Notes: generated from the sequence alone by a model not told the origin. A stretch of DNA of 64,000 nucleotides from Streptomyces spinosisporus (GCF_022698145.1 NZ_JALDAX010000008.1:308100-372099); one strand, 5' to 3'; shown: positions 35,078 through 44,358, counted from the first letter of the stretch. Translations and numbers: made by a program.

Positions 35078-37516
35078 ATGGCACAGGGCACGGTCCAGGT
35101 GACGCACACCGGTACATCGAGGTGGCGACGCCGCACGGGTGAGTACGCATCGCTCGCCGCCGCCCTGGAGGCCGCAGGCGACGGAGACGTCCTCACGATC
35201 GCGCCCGGCACCTACCGCGAGAACCTCGTCGTGCAGCGGTCGGTCACCCTGCGCGGGCCCGAGGGCTCGCCCGGCTCGGTGCGGATCGCGCCCGCGGACG
35301 GGGTGCCGTTGACCGTGTGTGCCTCGGCAGTCGTCCAGGATCTGCACGTGGAGGGCCAGGACGCGGCGGCACCCGCCCTGCTGGTCGAGGAGGGCACGCC
35401 GGAGCTGCTGGACATCCGGGTCGTCACGCGGTCCGCTGCGGGGATCGAGGTGCGCGGGGGTGCGCGGCCGACCGTGCGGCGCTGCACCGTCGACAACCCC
35501 GCGGGCAACGGCATCGCCGTACTCGACGGCGGGGGCGGGGTGTTCGAGGAGTGCGAGGTCGTGGCCGCCGGACAGTCGGGCGTCGCCGTCCGCGGCGGGG
35601 CGCATCCGCGTCTGGAGCGCTGCCGGATCCATCACGCCTCGGGCGCGGGACTGTCGGCGACCGGTGAGAACACCGCCGTGGAAGCGGTGGGTTGTGAGAT
35701 CTACGAGGTCCGGGGCAGCGGCGTCCAGATCACCGGCCGGGCCACCGCCCACCTCACGGACAGCGATGTGCACCGCACCACCGCGGACGGCGTCACCCTC
35801 GACACGGACGCGGTGCTGACCCTGGCCGACTGCCGCATCCACGACATCCCGGAGAACGCGGTCGACCTGCGGTCGCGCTCGGTGCTCACCCTGACCCGCA
35901 CGACGGTGCGTCAGTTCGGCCGCAACGGCCTGTCGGTGTGGGACCCGGGCACGCGCGTGGACGCCAACCAGTGCGAGATCTTCGACAGCACCGGCGACTA
36001 CCCCGCGGTGTGGGTCAGTGACGGCGCCACCGCGGTGCTCGACTCGTGCCGGGTGCACGACGTGCCGGACGCCCTGTTCGTCCTCGACCGCGGCTCGCGC
36101 GCGGACGTCGTCGACAGCGATCTGTCCCAGGTGCGCAACACGGCCGTGTCGGTGAGCGACGGCGCCACCGCGCAGCTCGACGACTGCCGCATCCGGGACG
36201 CCGCGACGGGCGCCTGGTTCCGCGACCACGGCAGCGGCGGCACCCTCAACGGCTGCACCATCGACGGCACGCAGACGGGCGTGATCGTCACCAAGGGCGC
36301 CGACCCGACCATCGAGCGCTGCTCGGTCGACTCCCCCGCGGAGGCGGGCTTCTACGTCTCGGCCGGCGGCCGGGGCAGCTTCCTCGGCTGCCGTGTGACG
36401 GGCAGCGGCGGCTACGGCTTCCATGTGATCGACGGCTGCCGTACGACGTTGAAGAAGTGCCGTACGGAGCGGTGTGCGCGCGGCGGTTACGAGTTCGCGG
36501 AGGGCGGCGACGCGGCGCCCGGAGCCGGCCCCGTCGTCGAGGAGTGCACCAGCGACGAGAGCGCGGGCCTCAAGCCGCCCGCGGCCCACGAGACCGCCGT
36601 GGTGCAGCAGGCCGCGCAGTCGCCCGGGCTGCTGGGCGCGATCCCCGGCCAGCGCACCACCGAGCAGGAGCCGCTGCTCGCCGCCGCACCGCCCGAGCAG
36701 CCGGCGCGGACGTCGAAGGCCGTGCTCGGTGAACTCGACGCGCTGGTGGGCCTGGAGAGCGTCAAGCGCGAGGTGCGGGCGCTCACCGACATGATCGAGG
36801 TGGGCAGGCGCCGGCAGCAGGCGGGCCTCAAGGCGGCCTCGGTCAAGCGGCATCTGGTCTTCACGGGCTCCCCCGGCACCGGCAAGACGACCGTGGCCCG
36901 GCTCTACGGCGAGATCCTCGCCTCCCTCGGCGTGCTGGAGAAGGGGCATCTCGTCGAGGTGTCCCGCGTCGACCTGGTCGGCGAGCACATCGGCTCGACG
37001 GCGATCCGTACGCAGGAGGCCTTCGACCGGGCGCGCGGCGGTGTGCTGTTCATCGACGAGGCCTACGCGCTGTCGCCGGAGGACTCGGGCCGGGACTTCG
37101 GCCGGGAGGCCATCGACACGCTGGTGAAGCTGATGGAGGACCACCGCGACGCGGTCGTGGTGATCGTCGCGGGCTACACGGCCGAGATGGAACGCTTCCT
37201 TTCGGTCAACCCCGGTGTGGCGTCCCGCTTCTCACGCACCATCACCTTCAGCGACTACGACCCCGAGGAGCTGCTGCGGATCGTCGAGCAGCAGGCCGAG
37301 GAGCACGAGTACCGGCTGGCGCCGGGCACCGCCGAGGCCCTGCTGAAGTACTTCACGGCGATCCCGAAGGGCCCGGCGTTCGGCAACGGCCGCACCGCCC
37401 GGCAGACCTTCGAGGCGATGGTGGAGCGGCACGCGAGCCGGGTCGCCCAGTTCGAGGAGCCGACGACCGACGATCTGACGCTGCTCTACGTCGAGGACCT
37501 GCCCGCGTCCTCCTGA
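35078..37516 (+). CDS. Right-handed beta-helix fused to CbxX-type AAA+ ATPase
   Basis: ATG 35078 gives 812 residues. Residues 15-490 form a parallel beta-helix with about 18 turns of some 23 residues each (repeating phrases such as GVAVRGGAHPRLERCRIHH and AVSVSDGATAQLDDCRI). Residues 540-800 are a single AAA+ module of the CbxX/SpoVK/EccA C-terminal type: LVGLESVKREVRALTDM, Walker A GSPGTGKTT, Walker B GVLFIDEAYAL, sensor PGVASRFSRTITFSDY. The beta-helix occupies the place taken by TPRs in EccA. It probably acts as a substrate-binding platform for a protein-remodelling ATPase. The 3' end overlaps the convergent hydrolase gene by 31 bp. Confidence 0.88.
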   Translation: MAQGTVQVTHTGTSRWRRRTGEYASLAAALEAAGDGDVLTIAPGTYRENLVVQRSVTLRGPEGSPGSVRIAPADGVPLTVCASAVVQDLHVEGQDAAAPALLVEEGTPELLDIRVVTRSAAGIEVRGGARPTVRRCTVDNPAGNGIAVLDGGGGVFEECEVVAAGQSGVAVRGGAHPRLERCRIHHASGAGLSATGENTAVEAVGCEIYEVRGSGVQITGRATAHLTDSDVHRTTADGVTLDTDAVLTLADCRIHDIPENAVDLRSRSVLTLTRTTVRQFGRNGLSVWDPGTRVDANQCEIFDSTGDYPAVWVSDGATAVLDSCRVHDVPDALFVLDRGSRADVVDSDLSQVRNTAVSVSDGATAQLDDCRIRDAATGAWFRDHGSGGTLNGCTIDGTQTGVIVTKGADPTIERCSVDSPAEAGFYVSAGGRGSFLGCRVTGSGGYGFHVIDGCRTTLKKCRTERCARGGYEFAEGGDAAPGAGPVVEECTSDESAGLKPPAAHETAVVQQAAQSPGLLGAIPGQRTTEQEPLLAAAPPEQPARTSKAVLGELDALVGLESVKREVRALTDMIEVGRRRQQAGLKAASVKRHLVFTGSPGTGKTTVARLYGEILASLGVLEKGHLVEVSRVDLVGEHIGSTAIRTQEAFDRARGGVLFIDEAYALSPEDSGRDFGREAIDTLVKLMEDHRDAVVVIVAGYTAEMERFLSVNPGVASRFSRTITFSDYDPEELLRIVEQQAEEHEYRLAPGTAEALLKYFTAIPKGPAFGNGRTARQTFEAMVERHASRVAQFEEPTTDDLTLLYVEDLPASS

Positions 37517-39837
37517 GCCCCCGCCTCGGGGCGCGGGGTCGGTACGCCCGGCCGCAGCCGCGCCAGCAGCCGTTCGCGTTCCTCGGCGAAGGCCGGGTCG
37601 GCCTGGTAGTCGCTGTGGCCCAGGATCGGGGCGGGCAGCGGGTGTTGTGCCGTGCGGCCGTAGGCGAGGGGGTCCTTCAGCGGCTTGCGGTCGACCTCGG
37701 GTTCCTGGTCGCCGGGCAGGCGGACCGGGCCGCCGATGGGGTCGGTCAGCCGGTAGAGGTTGCGCCAGCAGTCGACGTCGTGGTGCAGCGAGGTGAGCGC
37801 GGCGGGGCCGAAGTGGGCCGGGAACCAGCGGCCGTAGAGGCGCTCGATCGGGGAGCCGTAGGTCAGCAGGGCGACCCGGCTGCGGTCGGACGGGCTGAGC
37901 TGCCAGGCCGCGGCCGCCGCGAGCACACTGCCCTGGGAGTGTCCGGAGATGACGAGGCGGCCGCCGGTGGCACGCGTCCAGGTCGCCATCCGCCAGGTGA
38001 GGTCGGGCACCGCGCGCTCGGCGTAGCAGGGCGGGGCGAAGGGGTGGGCGGCGCGCGGCCAGAAGGTGCCGACGTCCCACAGGATGCCGATGGTGCGGCG
38101 GGCGGAGGCGTCCTTGTAGGCGCGCCTGCCCCAGGTGACGAAGAGGACGAAGCCGAGGCCGATCAGCCAGGAGCCCAGGGCCTGGGCGGTCTGTGCGGCG
38201 CCGTGCACGAAGGCGTACGCGTCCTGCGCGGCCCGGGCCGGAACCTTGTCGGTCGTCATCGCGCCGACGAGCGCGCCGGCGCCGAGCAGCAGGGTCGTGC
38301 CGGCGACGACGGCGATCAGCAGGGGCGCACGGTCGGTGAGGGTGGCCAGCGCGCGCGTGGTGGCGATCCGGCTGGTGCGGGCGGCGTCCGTGGGTTCCGA
38401 GGGGTAGTCCGGCTGCACCTCGCCCAGCTGGGTGCGGCGCAGCAGCCAGGCGCGGCGGCCCAGCCAGCCGCAGAACGCGATCAGGACGACGAGCAGGACG
38501 GGGATCACGGACGCCTGCCAGGTCAGCAGCACCGGTGGGCCGGCGAGCGAGGTGCCGGTGCCGTCGAGCCAGTCGGACACGCGCTGGGCGACGCCGCCGG
38601 ACATCACGCCGCCCAGCGCACAGCCCAGCGTGGCGACGGCGGGGCCGGACAGGCCGCGCATGGCGGCGCGCGTGTCGGGGTGGGTGCGGTGCAGCAGATG
38701 GGCGACCACCGCGAGGGCGATCACCAGTGCGCCCTGGAGCAGGGCGATGCCACCGAAGGTGGCGCCGCCGCCGAGCAGCCGGCCCGTCGAGCCCCATCCG
38801 GGCCGTTCCCAGCCGGCGTACACGGCGGCGAGCAGCAGCAGGGCCAGCGCGGCGAGCGGCAGCCCTCGTACGAGATGCTTGTCGCGTTCCTGGTCGACGC
38901 GGTTCTCGCTGCGGCCACGGCTGCAGACCACCCCCAGCACGACGGCCGCGGTGGCGGCGATCGCGGCGAGCAGCAGCCAGCCCAGGACGTCGAGTGTGCC
39001 GGGGCCGCCGGGTCGGCGGTCGTGGCGGGCCGCGGCCGATCCCACCGCCGCGGCGACCGTCAGCAGTCCGGCCGCGGTGTGGGCGGCGCGCAGCCGGGCG
39101 ACCAGCCGACGGCCGTACCAGAAGCCGGGGCTGCCCAGGCCGCTGTGCCCGGTCTCCTCGTCGGGTTCGGCCCGGTGGGACATCGGCTGCACCGACTCGT
39201 AGGCGCTCCAGGTGCGCCGTGAGAGGTACCAGAGCAGGCCGGTGAGTGCGGCGGGCACCACGGCCGCGAGGGCGAGGCGGCGGCCCGGCCTGCTCCACCA
39301 GCCGTCGTGCGAGACGTCGGGCGACAGGAAGCCCAGCCAGGAGTGCTGTTCGGCGCACGCGCGCGTGCCCGCGCACTGCCAGGCGGCCAGGTCCAGGGCG
39401 ACCTCGCAGGCGGCCGCGACGAGCAGCACCGTCAGGGTCAGCCCGGCGAGCCGCACCAGCAGCCCGTACAGCCGGACGGTGCGCCGGCGGCCGCGGGTGT
39501 CGGGGCGCATCCAGTGGGCGAGGTTGACGACCATGAAGGGCAGTAACAGCAGCCACAGGGCGCGCGCGCTGTTGCCGGAGGTGAGGTTGCACCAGACGTA
39601 CGCTTCCTGCACCGGCCGGTCACGGTAGTCCTGGGGCCTGCTCTCCGCGTCGGCGTCCTCGGCCCGGCGGAAGACGGCGGCCGTGTCGTCCCCGGTGATC
39701 CGCACCGTGCTCGGGTCGTTGAGCATCTCCTGCGGTGTGGTGCCGCCCACGCCGTGGACCAGGAGCTCCAGGGCGGTTCCGGATCCCTCGGACCCGTTGG
39801 CGCTGCTGGTCGAGACACGTTCCTGCGCACGTTCCAC
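37486..39837 (-). CDS. Large membrane protein with alpha/beta-hydrolase (lipase-like) domain
   Basis: GTG 39837 is chosen for its distance from GGGGGAA; GTG 39846 is an alternative. About 783 residues. The N-terminus LELLVHGVGGTTPQEML looks like a lipase beta1/oxyanion loop, and the nucleophile elbow is RLVISGHSQGSVLAAAAAW near residue 640. Between them lie about ten TM helices in pairs, so the hydrolase fold appears split by a membrane domain. The C-terminal DVDCWRNLYRLTDPIGGPV is conserved in streptomycete homologues. The stop codon lies inside the convergent AAA+ gene. Confidence 0.78.
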   Translation of the reverse strand: MERAQERVSTSSANGSEGSGTALELLVHGVGGTTPQEMLNDPSTVRITGDDTAAVFRRAEDADAESRPQDYRDRPVQEAYVWCNLTSGNSARALWLLLLPFMVVNLAHWMRPDTRGRRRTVRLYGLLVRLAGLTLTVLLVAAACEVALDLAAWQCAGTRACAEQHSWLGFLSPDVSHDGWWSRPGRRLALAAVVPAALTGLLWYLSRRTWSAYESVQPMSHRAEPDEETGHSGLGSPGFWYGRRLVARLRAAHTAAGLLTVAAAVGSAAARHDRRPGGPGTLDVLGWLLLAAIAATAAVVLGVVCSRGRSENRVDQERDKHLVRGLPLAALALLLLAAVYAGWERPGWGSTGRLLGGGATFGGIALLQGALVIALAVVAHLLHRTHPDTRAAMRGLSGPAVATLGCALGGVMSGGVAQRVSDWLDGTGTSLAGPPVLLTWQASVIPVLLVVLIAFCGWLGRRAWLLRRTQLGEVQPDYPSEPTDAARTSRIATTRALATLTDRAPLLIAVVAGTTLLLGAGALVGAMTTDKVPARAAQDAYAFVHGAAQTAQALGSWLIGLGFVLFVTWGRRAYKDASARRTIGILWDVGTFWPRAAHPFAPPCYAERAVPDLTWRMATWTRATGGRLVISGHSQGSVLAAAAAWQLSPSDRSRVALLTYGSPIERLYGRWFPAHFGPAALTSLHHDVDCWRNLYRLTDPIGGPVRLPGDQEPEVDRKPLKDPLAYGRTAQHPLPAPILGHSDYQADPAFAEERERLLARLRPGVPTPRPEAGAQEDAGRSST

Positions 39838-40132
39838 TGTTCGCACTTCCCCCGTGACGCGCCGTCGGCTCGTGGCCGTTTGTGTCCGTGCGGACACCAG
39901 GATCCCGCCCGTGCCGGGTCCGTACACCCGTGACCACGGAATCTCCCCGATCCGAGTGATATGCGGGGAACAGATGTGGCGTTGGTGACATGTGCGCGTC
40001 GGATCGGTGGCGTCGAGGGTACCCACCCGTGCGAGGATGGGACGTCCGTGCACCCGGCCGGGAAGAATGTCCTTGTCGGAGCGGGTGCGTGGGGCGTGTC
40101 GGACGGCTTGAGGCGAAAGGACCGGAGCGTAC

Positions 40133-40951
40133 GTGAGCGAGAATCAGAACCTCCTCGCGGAGCAGCGGCGATCCCTGATCCTGGACGAGGTCCGGCGCCG
40201 GGGCGGGGTCCGCGTCAACGAGCTGACCCGCAAGCTCGGCGTGTCGGACATGACCGTACGGCGCGACCTCGACGCGCTGGCTCGCCAGGGCGTTCTGGAG
40301 AAGGTCCACGGCGGCGCCGTGCCGGTCGTCGAGGCGAGCACGCACGAACCGGGCTTCGAAGCCAAGTCGGGGCTGGAGCTGACGGCCAAGGAGGACATCG
40401 CGCGGTCCGCGGCCGAACTGGTCACGCCGGGCACCGCGATCGCCCTGTCGGGCGGTACGACGACGTATGCGCTGGCGCACCATCTGCTGGACGTTCCGGA
40501 TCTGACGGTCGTGACCAACTCGGTGCGGGTGGCCGACGTGTTCCACGCGGCGCAGCGCACCTCCGGCCCCCGGCAGGGCGCGGCCACCGTCGTACTGACC
40601 GGCGGAGTGCGCACCCCGTCCGACTCGCTGGTGGGGCCGGTGGCCGACCAGGCGATCGCGGCGCTCCACTTCGACGTGCTGTTCCTCGGCGTGCACGGCA
40701 TATCGGTCGAGGCCGGTCTGTCGACGCCGAACCTCGCGGAGGCCGAGACGAACCGGCGTCTGGTGCAGTCGGCGCGCCGGGTCGTGGTGGTCGCCGACCA
40801 CACCAAGTGGGGTGTGGTGGGCCTGAGTTCGTTCTCAGCGCTGGAGCAGGTCGACACGCTCGTGACGGACTCGGGACTGCCGGCCGACGCACGCGAGGAG
40901 ATCTCCGAGCATCTGCGCCAACTGGTGGTGGCGGGCGAGCCGGAGGCCTGA
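40133..40951 (+). CDS. DeoR-family transcriptional regulator
   Basis: GTG 40133 follows GGAG (40124-40127). The 272-residue protein has a DeoR HTH (about 8-60: LAEQRRSLILDEVRRRGGVRVNEL, VSDMTVRRDLDALARQGVLEKVHGGA) and a C-terminal sugar-phosphate-sensing domain (GGTTTYALAHHL, DVLFLGVHGIS, VVVVADHTKWG). Such regulators respond to phosphorylated sugars. No sugar operon is adjacent, so its targets lie elsewhere. Confidence 0.9.
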   Translation: MSENQNLLAEQRRSLILDEVRRRGGVRVNELTRKLGVSDMTVRRDLDALARQGVLEKVHGGAVPVVEASTHEPGFEAKSGLELTAKEDIARSAAELVTPGTAIALSGGTTTYALAHHLLDVPDLTVVTNSVRVADVFHAAQRTSGPRQGAATVVLTGGVRTPSDSLVGPVADQAIAALHFDVLFLGVHGISVEAGLSTPNLAEAETNRRLVQSARRVVVVADHTKWGVVGLSSFSALEQVDTLVTDSGLPADAREEISEHLRQLVVAGEPEA

Positions 40952-41041
40952 TCCGCGCCGGCGGTGCAGACATCTGACGGGTCGCCAGTTATCGTACGTC
41001 GCGCCCGTCGACGTCCCTGCCCCGCCAGGAGGTTCGCGCCC

Positions 41042-41512
41042 ATGGCTCACCGACTGCGCACCGTAGGGCTCGACTTCGTCGAGACCGCGCCCGTACGCCT
41101 GGTGTTCGCACGGGAGATGTCGGCCGCGCCCGAGGCGGTGTTCCGTGCCCTGGCCGAGGATGTGCCGGGCTGGGCCGACTGGTACTCGGCGATCTCACGC
41201 GCGAGGCCGCTCGACGACGGTGCCCGCCGCGACGTCCGGCTGAAGGGCGGCACACGCTTCGAGGAGACGGTGATCGCGGCGAAGGAGCCGGAGGTGTACG
41301 CCTACCGCGTCGACGTGACCAACGCGCCCGGCATGCGGGCCCTGGTCGAGGAGTGGCGCCTGCTGCCTGCCGGTACCGGCACGCGCGTGCAGTGGACCTT
41401 CGCCGCCGACGGGACGGCGGCGTTCCGACTGGTCCTCAGAGCGGCGCGTACGGGTCTCGGCCGGGCCTTCCGGGACGCGGTGCTCTCACTGGACCGGCGT
41501 ATCGCGGCCTGA
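41042..41512 (+). CDS. SRPBCC-family protein
   Basis: ATG 41042 follows AGGAGG. The 156-residue polyketide-cyclase/START-like fold shows the typical order: APVRLVFAREMSAAPEAVFRALAEDVPGWADWY, then FEETVIAAKEPEVYAYRV, then a GTRVQWTF strand and a long C-terminal helix (read as separate elements). Probably binds a small hydrophobic ligand. No catalytic residues can be named. Confidence 0.78.
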   Translation: MAHRLRTVGLDFVETAPVRLVFAREMSAAPEAVFRALAEDVPGWADWYSAISRARPLDDGARRDVRLKGGTRFEETVIAAKEPEVYAYRVDVTNAPGMRALVEEWRLLPAGTGTRVQWTFAADGTAAFRLVLRAARTGLGRAFRDAVLSLDRRIAA

Positions 41513-41529
41513 CCGCTCGTCCGGGTCCT

Positions 41530-42654
41530 TCAGTCGGGCCAGACTCCCGACTGCAGCAGGGAGTCGATCGCCGCCGTGTACGGCCCGATGTCCAGGCCCT
41601 GCTCGGCGAGCCAGGCGTCCGAGTAGTACTTGTCCAGGTACCGGTCGCCCGGGTCGCACAACAGCGTCACCACACTCCCCCGTCGTCCCCCGGCGACCAT
41701 CTCGGCGACGATCTTCAGCGCGCTCCACAGGCCGGTGCCGGTCGAGCCGCCCGCCCTGCGCCCGATGGCCCGTTCCAGCGCCCGCACGGCGGCGACGCTC
41801 GCCGCGTCCGGCACCTTCATCATCCGGTCGATGGCGCCGGGCACGAAGGACGGCTCCATACGGGGGCGGCCGATGCCCTCGATACGCGAGCCGCAGTCAC
41901 AGGTGACGTCCGGATCGCCGGTGGTCCAGCCCTCGAAGAAACAGGAGTTCTCGGGATCGGCCACACAGATGCGGGTGTCGCGCTGGGTGTAGTGGACGTA
42001 GCGCGCGAGGGTCGCCGAGGTGCCGCCGGTGCCCGCCGTCGCCACGATCCACGCGGGTTCCGGGAACCGCTCCAGCTCCAGCTGGCGGAAGATGGACTCG
42101 GCGATGTTGTTGTTGCCGCGCCAGTCCGTGGCCCGTTCCGCGTAGGTGAACTGGTCCATGTAGTGGCCGCCGGTCTCCACCGCCAGACGGGCCGACTCCT
42201 CGTACATCCTGCGCGAGTCGTCCACGAAGTGGCACCGGCCGCCGTGGAACTCGATGAGGCGGATCTTCTCGGCGCTCGTCGTGCGTGGCATGACGGCGAT
42301 GAAGGGCACCCCGATCAGCCCGGCGAAGTACGCCTCGGAGACGGCCGTCGAGCCGCTGGACGCCTCGATCACCGGGCGGCCCGGCCGGATCCAGCCATTG
42401 CACAGACCGTAGAGGAAGAGCGAGCGGGCGAGGCGGTGCTTGAGGCTGCCGGTGGGATGCGTCGACTCGTCCTTCAGGTACAGGTCGATGCCCCACCTCT
42501 CGGGCAGCGGGAAGCGGAGCAGATGGGTGTCGGCCGAGCGGTTGGCATCGGCCTGGACCTTGCGCACGGCCTCTTTCAGCCAGTCGCGGTAGGACGCGTC
42601 ACTGTGGTCGACGTCGAGGGTCCGGCCGGGCCGTGCCTGTTGAGTGGTGCTCAC
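41530..42654 (-). CDS. cds1: PLP-dependent L-cysteine desulfhydrase, Cds1-like
   Basis: GTG 42654 follows AAGGAG. The 374-residue fold-type II enzyme has K72 in TGSLKHRL as Schiff-base lysine, a phosphate loop ASSGSTAVS, and GTGGTSATLARY. It is closest in layout to mycobacterial Rv3684/Cds1, which breaks cysteine to pyruvate, ammonia and H2S, rather than to CysK/CysM. A palindrome (42754-42770) about 100 bp upstream may control it. Confidence 0.82.
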   Translation of the reverse strand: MSTTQQARPGRTLDVDHSDASYRDWLKEAVRKVQADANRSADTHLLRFPLPERWGIDLYLKDESTHPTGSLKHRLARSLFLYGLCNGWIRPGRPVIEASSGSTAVSEAYFAGLIGVPFIAVMPRTTSAEKIRLIEFHGGRCHFVDDSRRMYEESARLAVETGGHYMDQFTYAERATDWRGNNNIAESIFRQLELERFPEPAWIVATAGTGGTSATLARYVHYTQRDTRICVADPENSCFFEGWTTGDPDVTCDCGSRIEGIGRPRMEPSFVPGAIDRMMKVPDAASVAAVRALERAIGRRAGGSTGTGLWSALKIVAEMVAGGRRGSVVTLLCDPGDRYLDKYYSDAWLAEQGLDIGPYTAAIDSLLQSGVWPD

Positions 42655-42979
42655 GACGGGTGCTCCTTACGCAGTGCGCCGACCCGGCGCGTCGGGTGGC
42701 CGACACACCGATCATATGCACCTTGCGCACGCTTCTCACCTGCATAAACGTACCTTTGGGCGGCCCAAAGAACGGCCTGGGGGCGGGCGTCGGCGCCGAT
42801 GGGGGCGCATTCGGACGAGTGCTCCGGGCACTTGGGCACGTGCGGTCGTACGCACTGGTGCTCGACGCCGGGTGCGGGCACACTGCACCGGACGGGGGCG
42901 CACACTGGATCACGACAGCAGCTGGACACGGCCCGCGCAGGTCACGGTCCAGCGCACCGGACGCGCACAAGGGGGCGGT
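42655..42979. promoter_or_regulatory. Divergent 325-bp control region with palindrome at 42754-42770
   Basis: CTTTGGG-CGG-CCCAAAG (42754-42770) is perfect and lies between the Cds1-like gene (minus) and the small gene at 42980 (plus). AT-richer sequence (TGCATAAACGTACC) adjoins it. No gene is seen in the stretch. The site may bind a dimeric regulator of either gene. Confidence 0.45.
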
Positions 42980-43303
42980 ATGGCGGAGCCGGAGTTCAAG
43001 GCCACAGGCGTGCGGATCGGCAAACGGCTGCGTTCGCTCACCCGGGCCGGGCAGGTCCGGATCAGTGACGGCAGGCTGGCCTTGCTCACCAGTTACGGCA
43101 CCGAGATCGACAGCGCGCCGGTGCAGGCGGTACGCGCCTCCAAGCCCTGGTTCGCCGCGCACGGCCGGGCACTCGCGGACCTCAACGGCAAGCGATATCT
43201 GCTCACCCTGGGCGACCACGACCCGGCGCCCGGCGAGCCCGGTCCGCCCGCGGCGGGCCGGTTCATCGAGGCGGTGCGCAGGGCCGCGGGGCGCGGCGGA
43301 TGA
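42980..43303 (+). CDS. Hypothetical protein, 107 residues
   Basis: ATG 42980 (MAEPEFKATGVRIGKRL) after GGGGGCGG. The protein has a small beta-rich layout (GRLALLTSYGTEIDSAPVQAVRA, then LNGKRYLLTLG) and no TM helix. The sequence looks conserved but I do not recognise a family. Codon usage is normal for the genome. Confidence 0.6.
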   Translation: MAEPEFKATGVRIGKRLRSLTRAGQVRISDGRLALLTSYGTEIDSAPVQAVRASKPWFAAHGRALADLNGKRYLLTLGDHDPAPGEPGPPAAGRFIEAVRRAAGRGG

Positions 43304-43534
43304 CGGACACCGGCAACCGAGGCGCCGGGCCGCGTCCTGCGATCGGCTGAACCGACCGCAAGTTGCGCCACCGCGCCCCCTGCGTCACGCTGGTCTCACG
43401 TCACTCTGGGTTTACCGGCGATAACGCTGCGAACCAGCCGCCGGGCACGACAGCAGGAGACCGTTTTCGCCAGGCCGCCTGCTGGATCCGTCTTCCGTGT
43501 TCTTCCGGACCTCTTCAGTCGGGGAGTCGCAGCC

Positions 43535-44065
43535 GTGATCAGTCACCCAAGCAGGCACTGCACGGTAGAGCTCCAAGCCCTGCCGTCGCGGATCGGCCAG
43601 GTCCGCAGAATCGTCTCTGCGCAGTTGCGCTACTGGCATATGGACTCGCTCATCGACCGGGCCGCGCTCGGTGTGACGGAGCTGCTGACCAACGTTCACC
43701 TGCACGCCCAGCCCGACAAGCTCTGCACCGTGGAGATCGAGGTGCTGCTGGACCGGCTCATGGTCTCGGTGCGCGACCACGATCCCCGGCTGCCCGAGGT
43801 ACGGGACGTGGAGACGTCCGCCACCACCGGCCGCGGGCTCGCCATGGTGGCCGCGGTGAGCGAAAGCTGGGGTGTGCGCCCGGACGGCGACGCCGGCAAG
43901 GTCGTCTGGTTCACGCTGCCCACCGCCCCGGCGCCGGTCGCAGCGCCGGCCCGCCCGCCGCGCCGCACGGCCGAGAAGCCGGCCCGCCGGTTCACGGAGG
44001 TCGAGCACGCGGTCGACGACCACAGGTCCACACACGCTCCCGCCCGGTCGGCCGTTGCCGGCTGA
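43535..44065 (+). CDS. RsbW-like ATP-binding protein (HATPase_c_2)
   Basis: GTG 43535 gives 176 residues. A serine-kinase/anti-sigma ATPase fold: N-box ALGVTELLTNVHLHA, G1 box VSVRDHDPRLPEV, G2 box TTGRGLAMVAAVS, ending VWFTLP. The last 50 residues are a disordered Ala/Pro/Arg tail. Streptomycetes have dozens of these; partners (anti-anti-sigma or regulators) are usually not adjacent, as here. The gene ends before a large inverted repeat. Confidence 0.85.
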   Translation: MISHPSRHCTVELQALPSRIGQVRRIVSAQLRYWHMDSLIDRAALGVTELLTNVHLHAQPDKLCTVEIEVLLDRLMVSVRDHDPRLPEVRDVETSATTGRGLAMVAAVSESWGVRPDGDAGKVVWFTLPTAPAPVAAPARPPRRTAEKPARRFTEVEHAVDDHRSTHAPARSAVAG

Positions 44066-44086
44066 CCGGGCGGTGACTCGTTCTAT

Positions 44087-44246
44087 TTGGTCGTTCGCCT
44101 CCGGGGGCGCCAAAGCCGGTGTCGAGACGCCGATCGTGCGCGCCTTCCAATTGGTCGTTCGCCTCCGGGGGCGCCTCAGCCGGTGTCGAGACGCCGATCG
44201 TGCTCGGCGCTTCGCGCCTCCGCGCGTTCGGCGTCTCGACACCGGC
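44087..44246. repeat. Direct duplication plus 19-bp inverted repeat, probable bidirectional terminator
   Basis: A segment starting TTGGTCGTTCGCCTCCGGGG and running to CGCCGATCGTGC occurs at 44087-44138 and again at 44151-44202, nearly identical. GCCGGTGTCGAGACGCCGA (44179-44197) is matched by its perfect reverse complement at 44228-44246, with a 30-base loop that holds a smaller stem (GGCGC-ttc-GCGCC). It sits between the convergent RsbW-like and ABC permease genes. Confidence 0.75.
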
Positions 44247-44358
44247 GCGCCCCCTGCGGCTCTCTCCCGGCCGGCGCGTGGGCTGTCGTTGAGGTTGGAG
44301 GGCCCTTGCTGTTGGTTCGGGCCCACCTCGATCTCAAGCCGCCGTTGGTGACCGGTAG

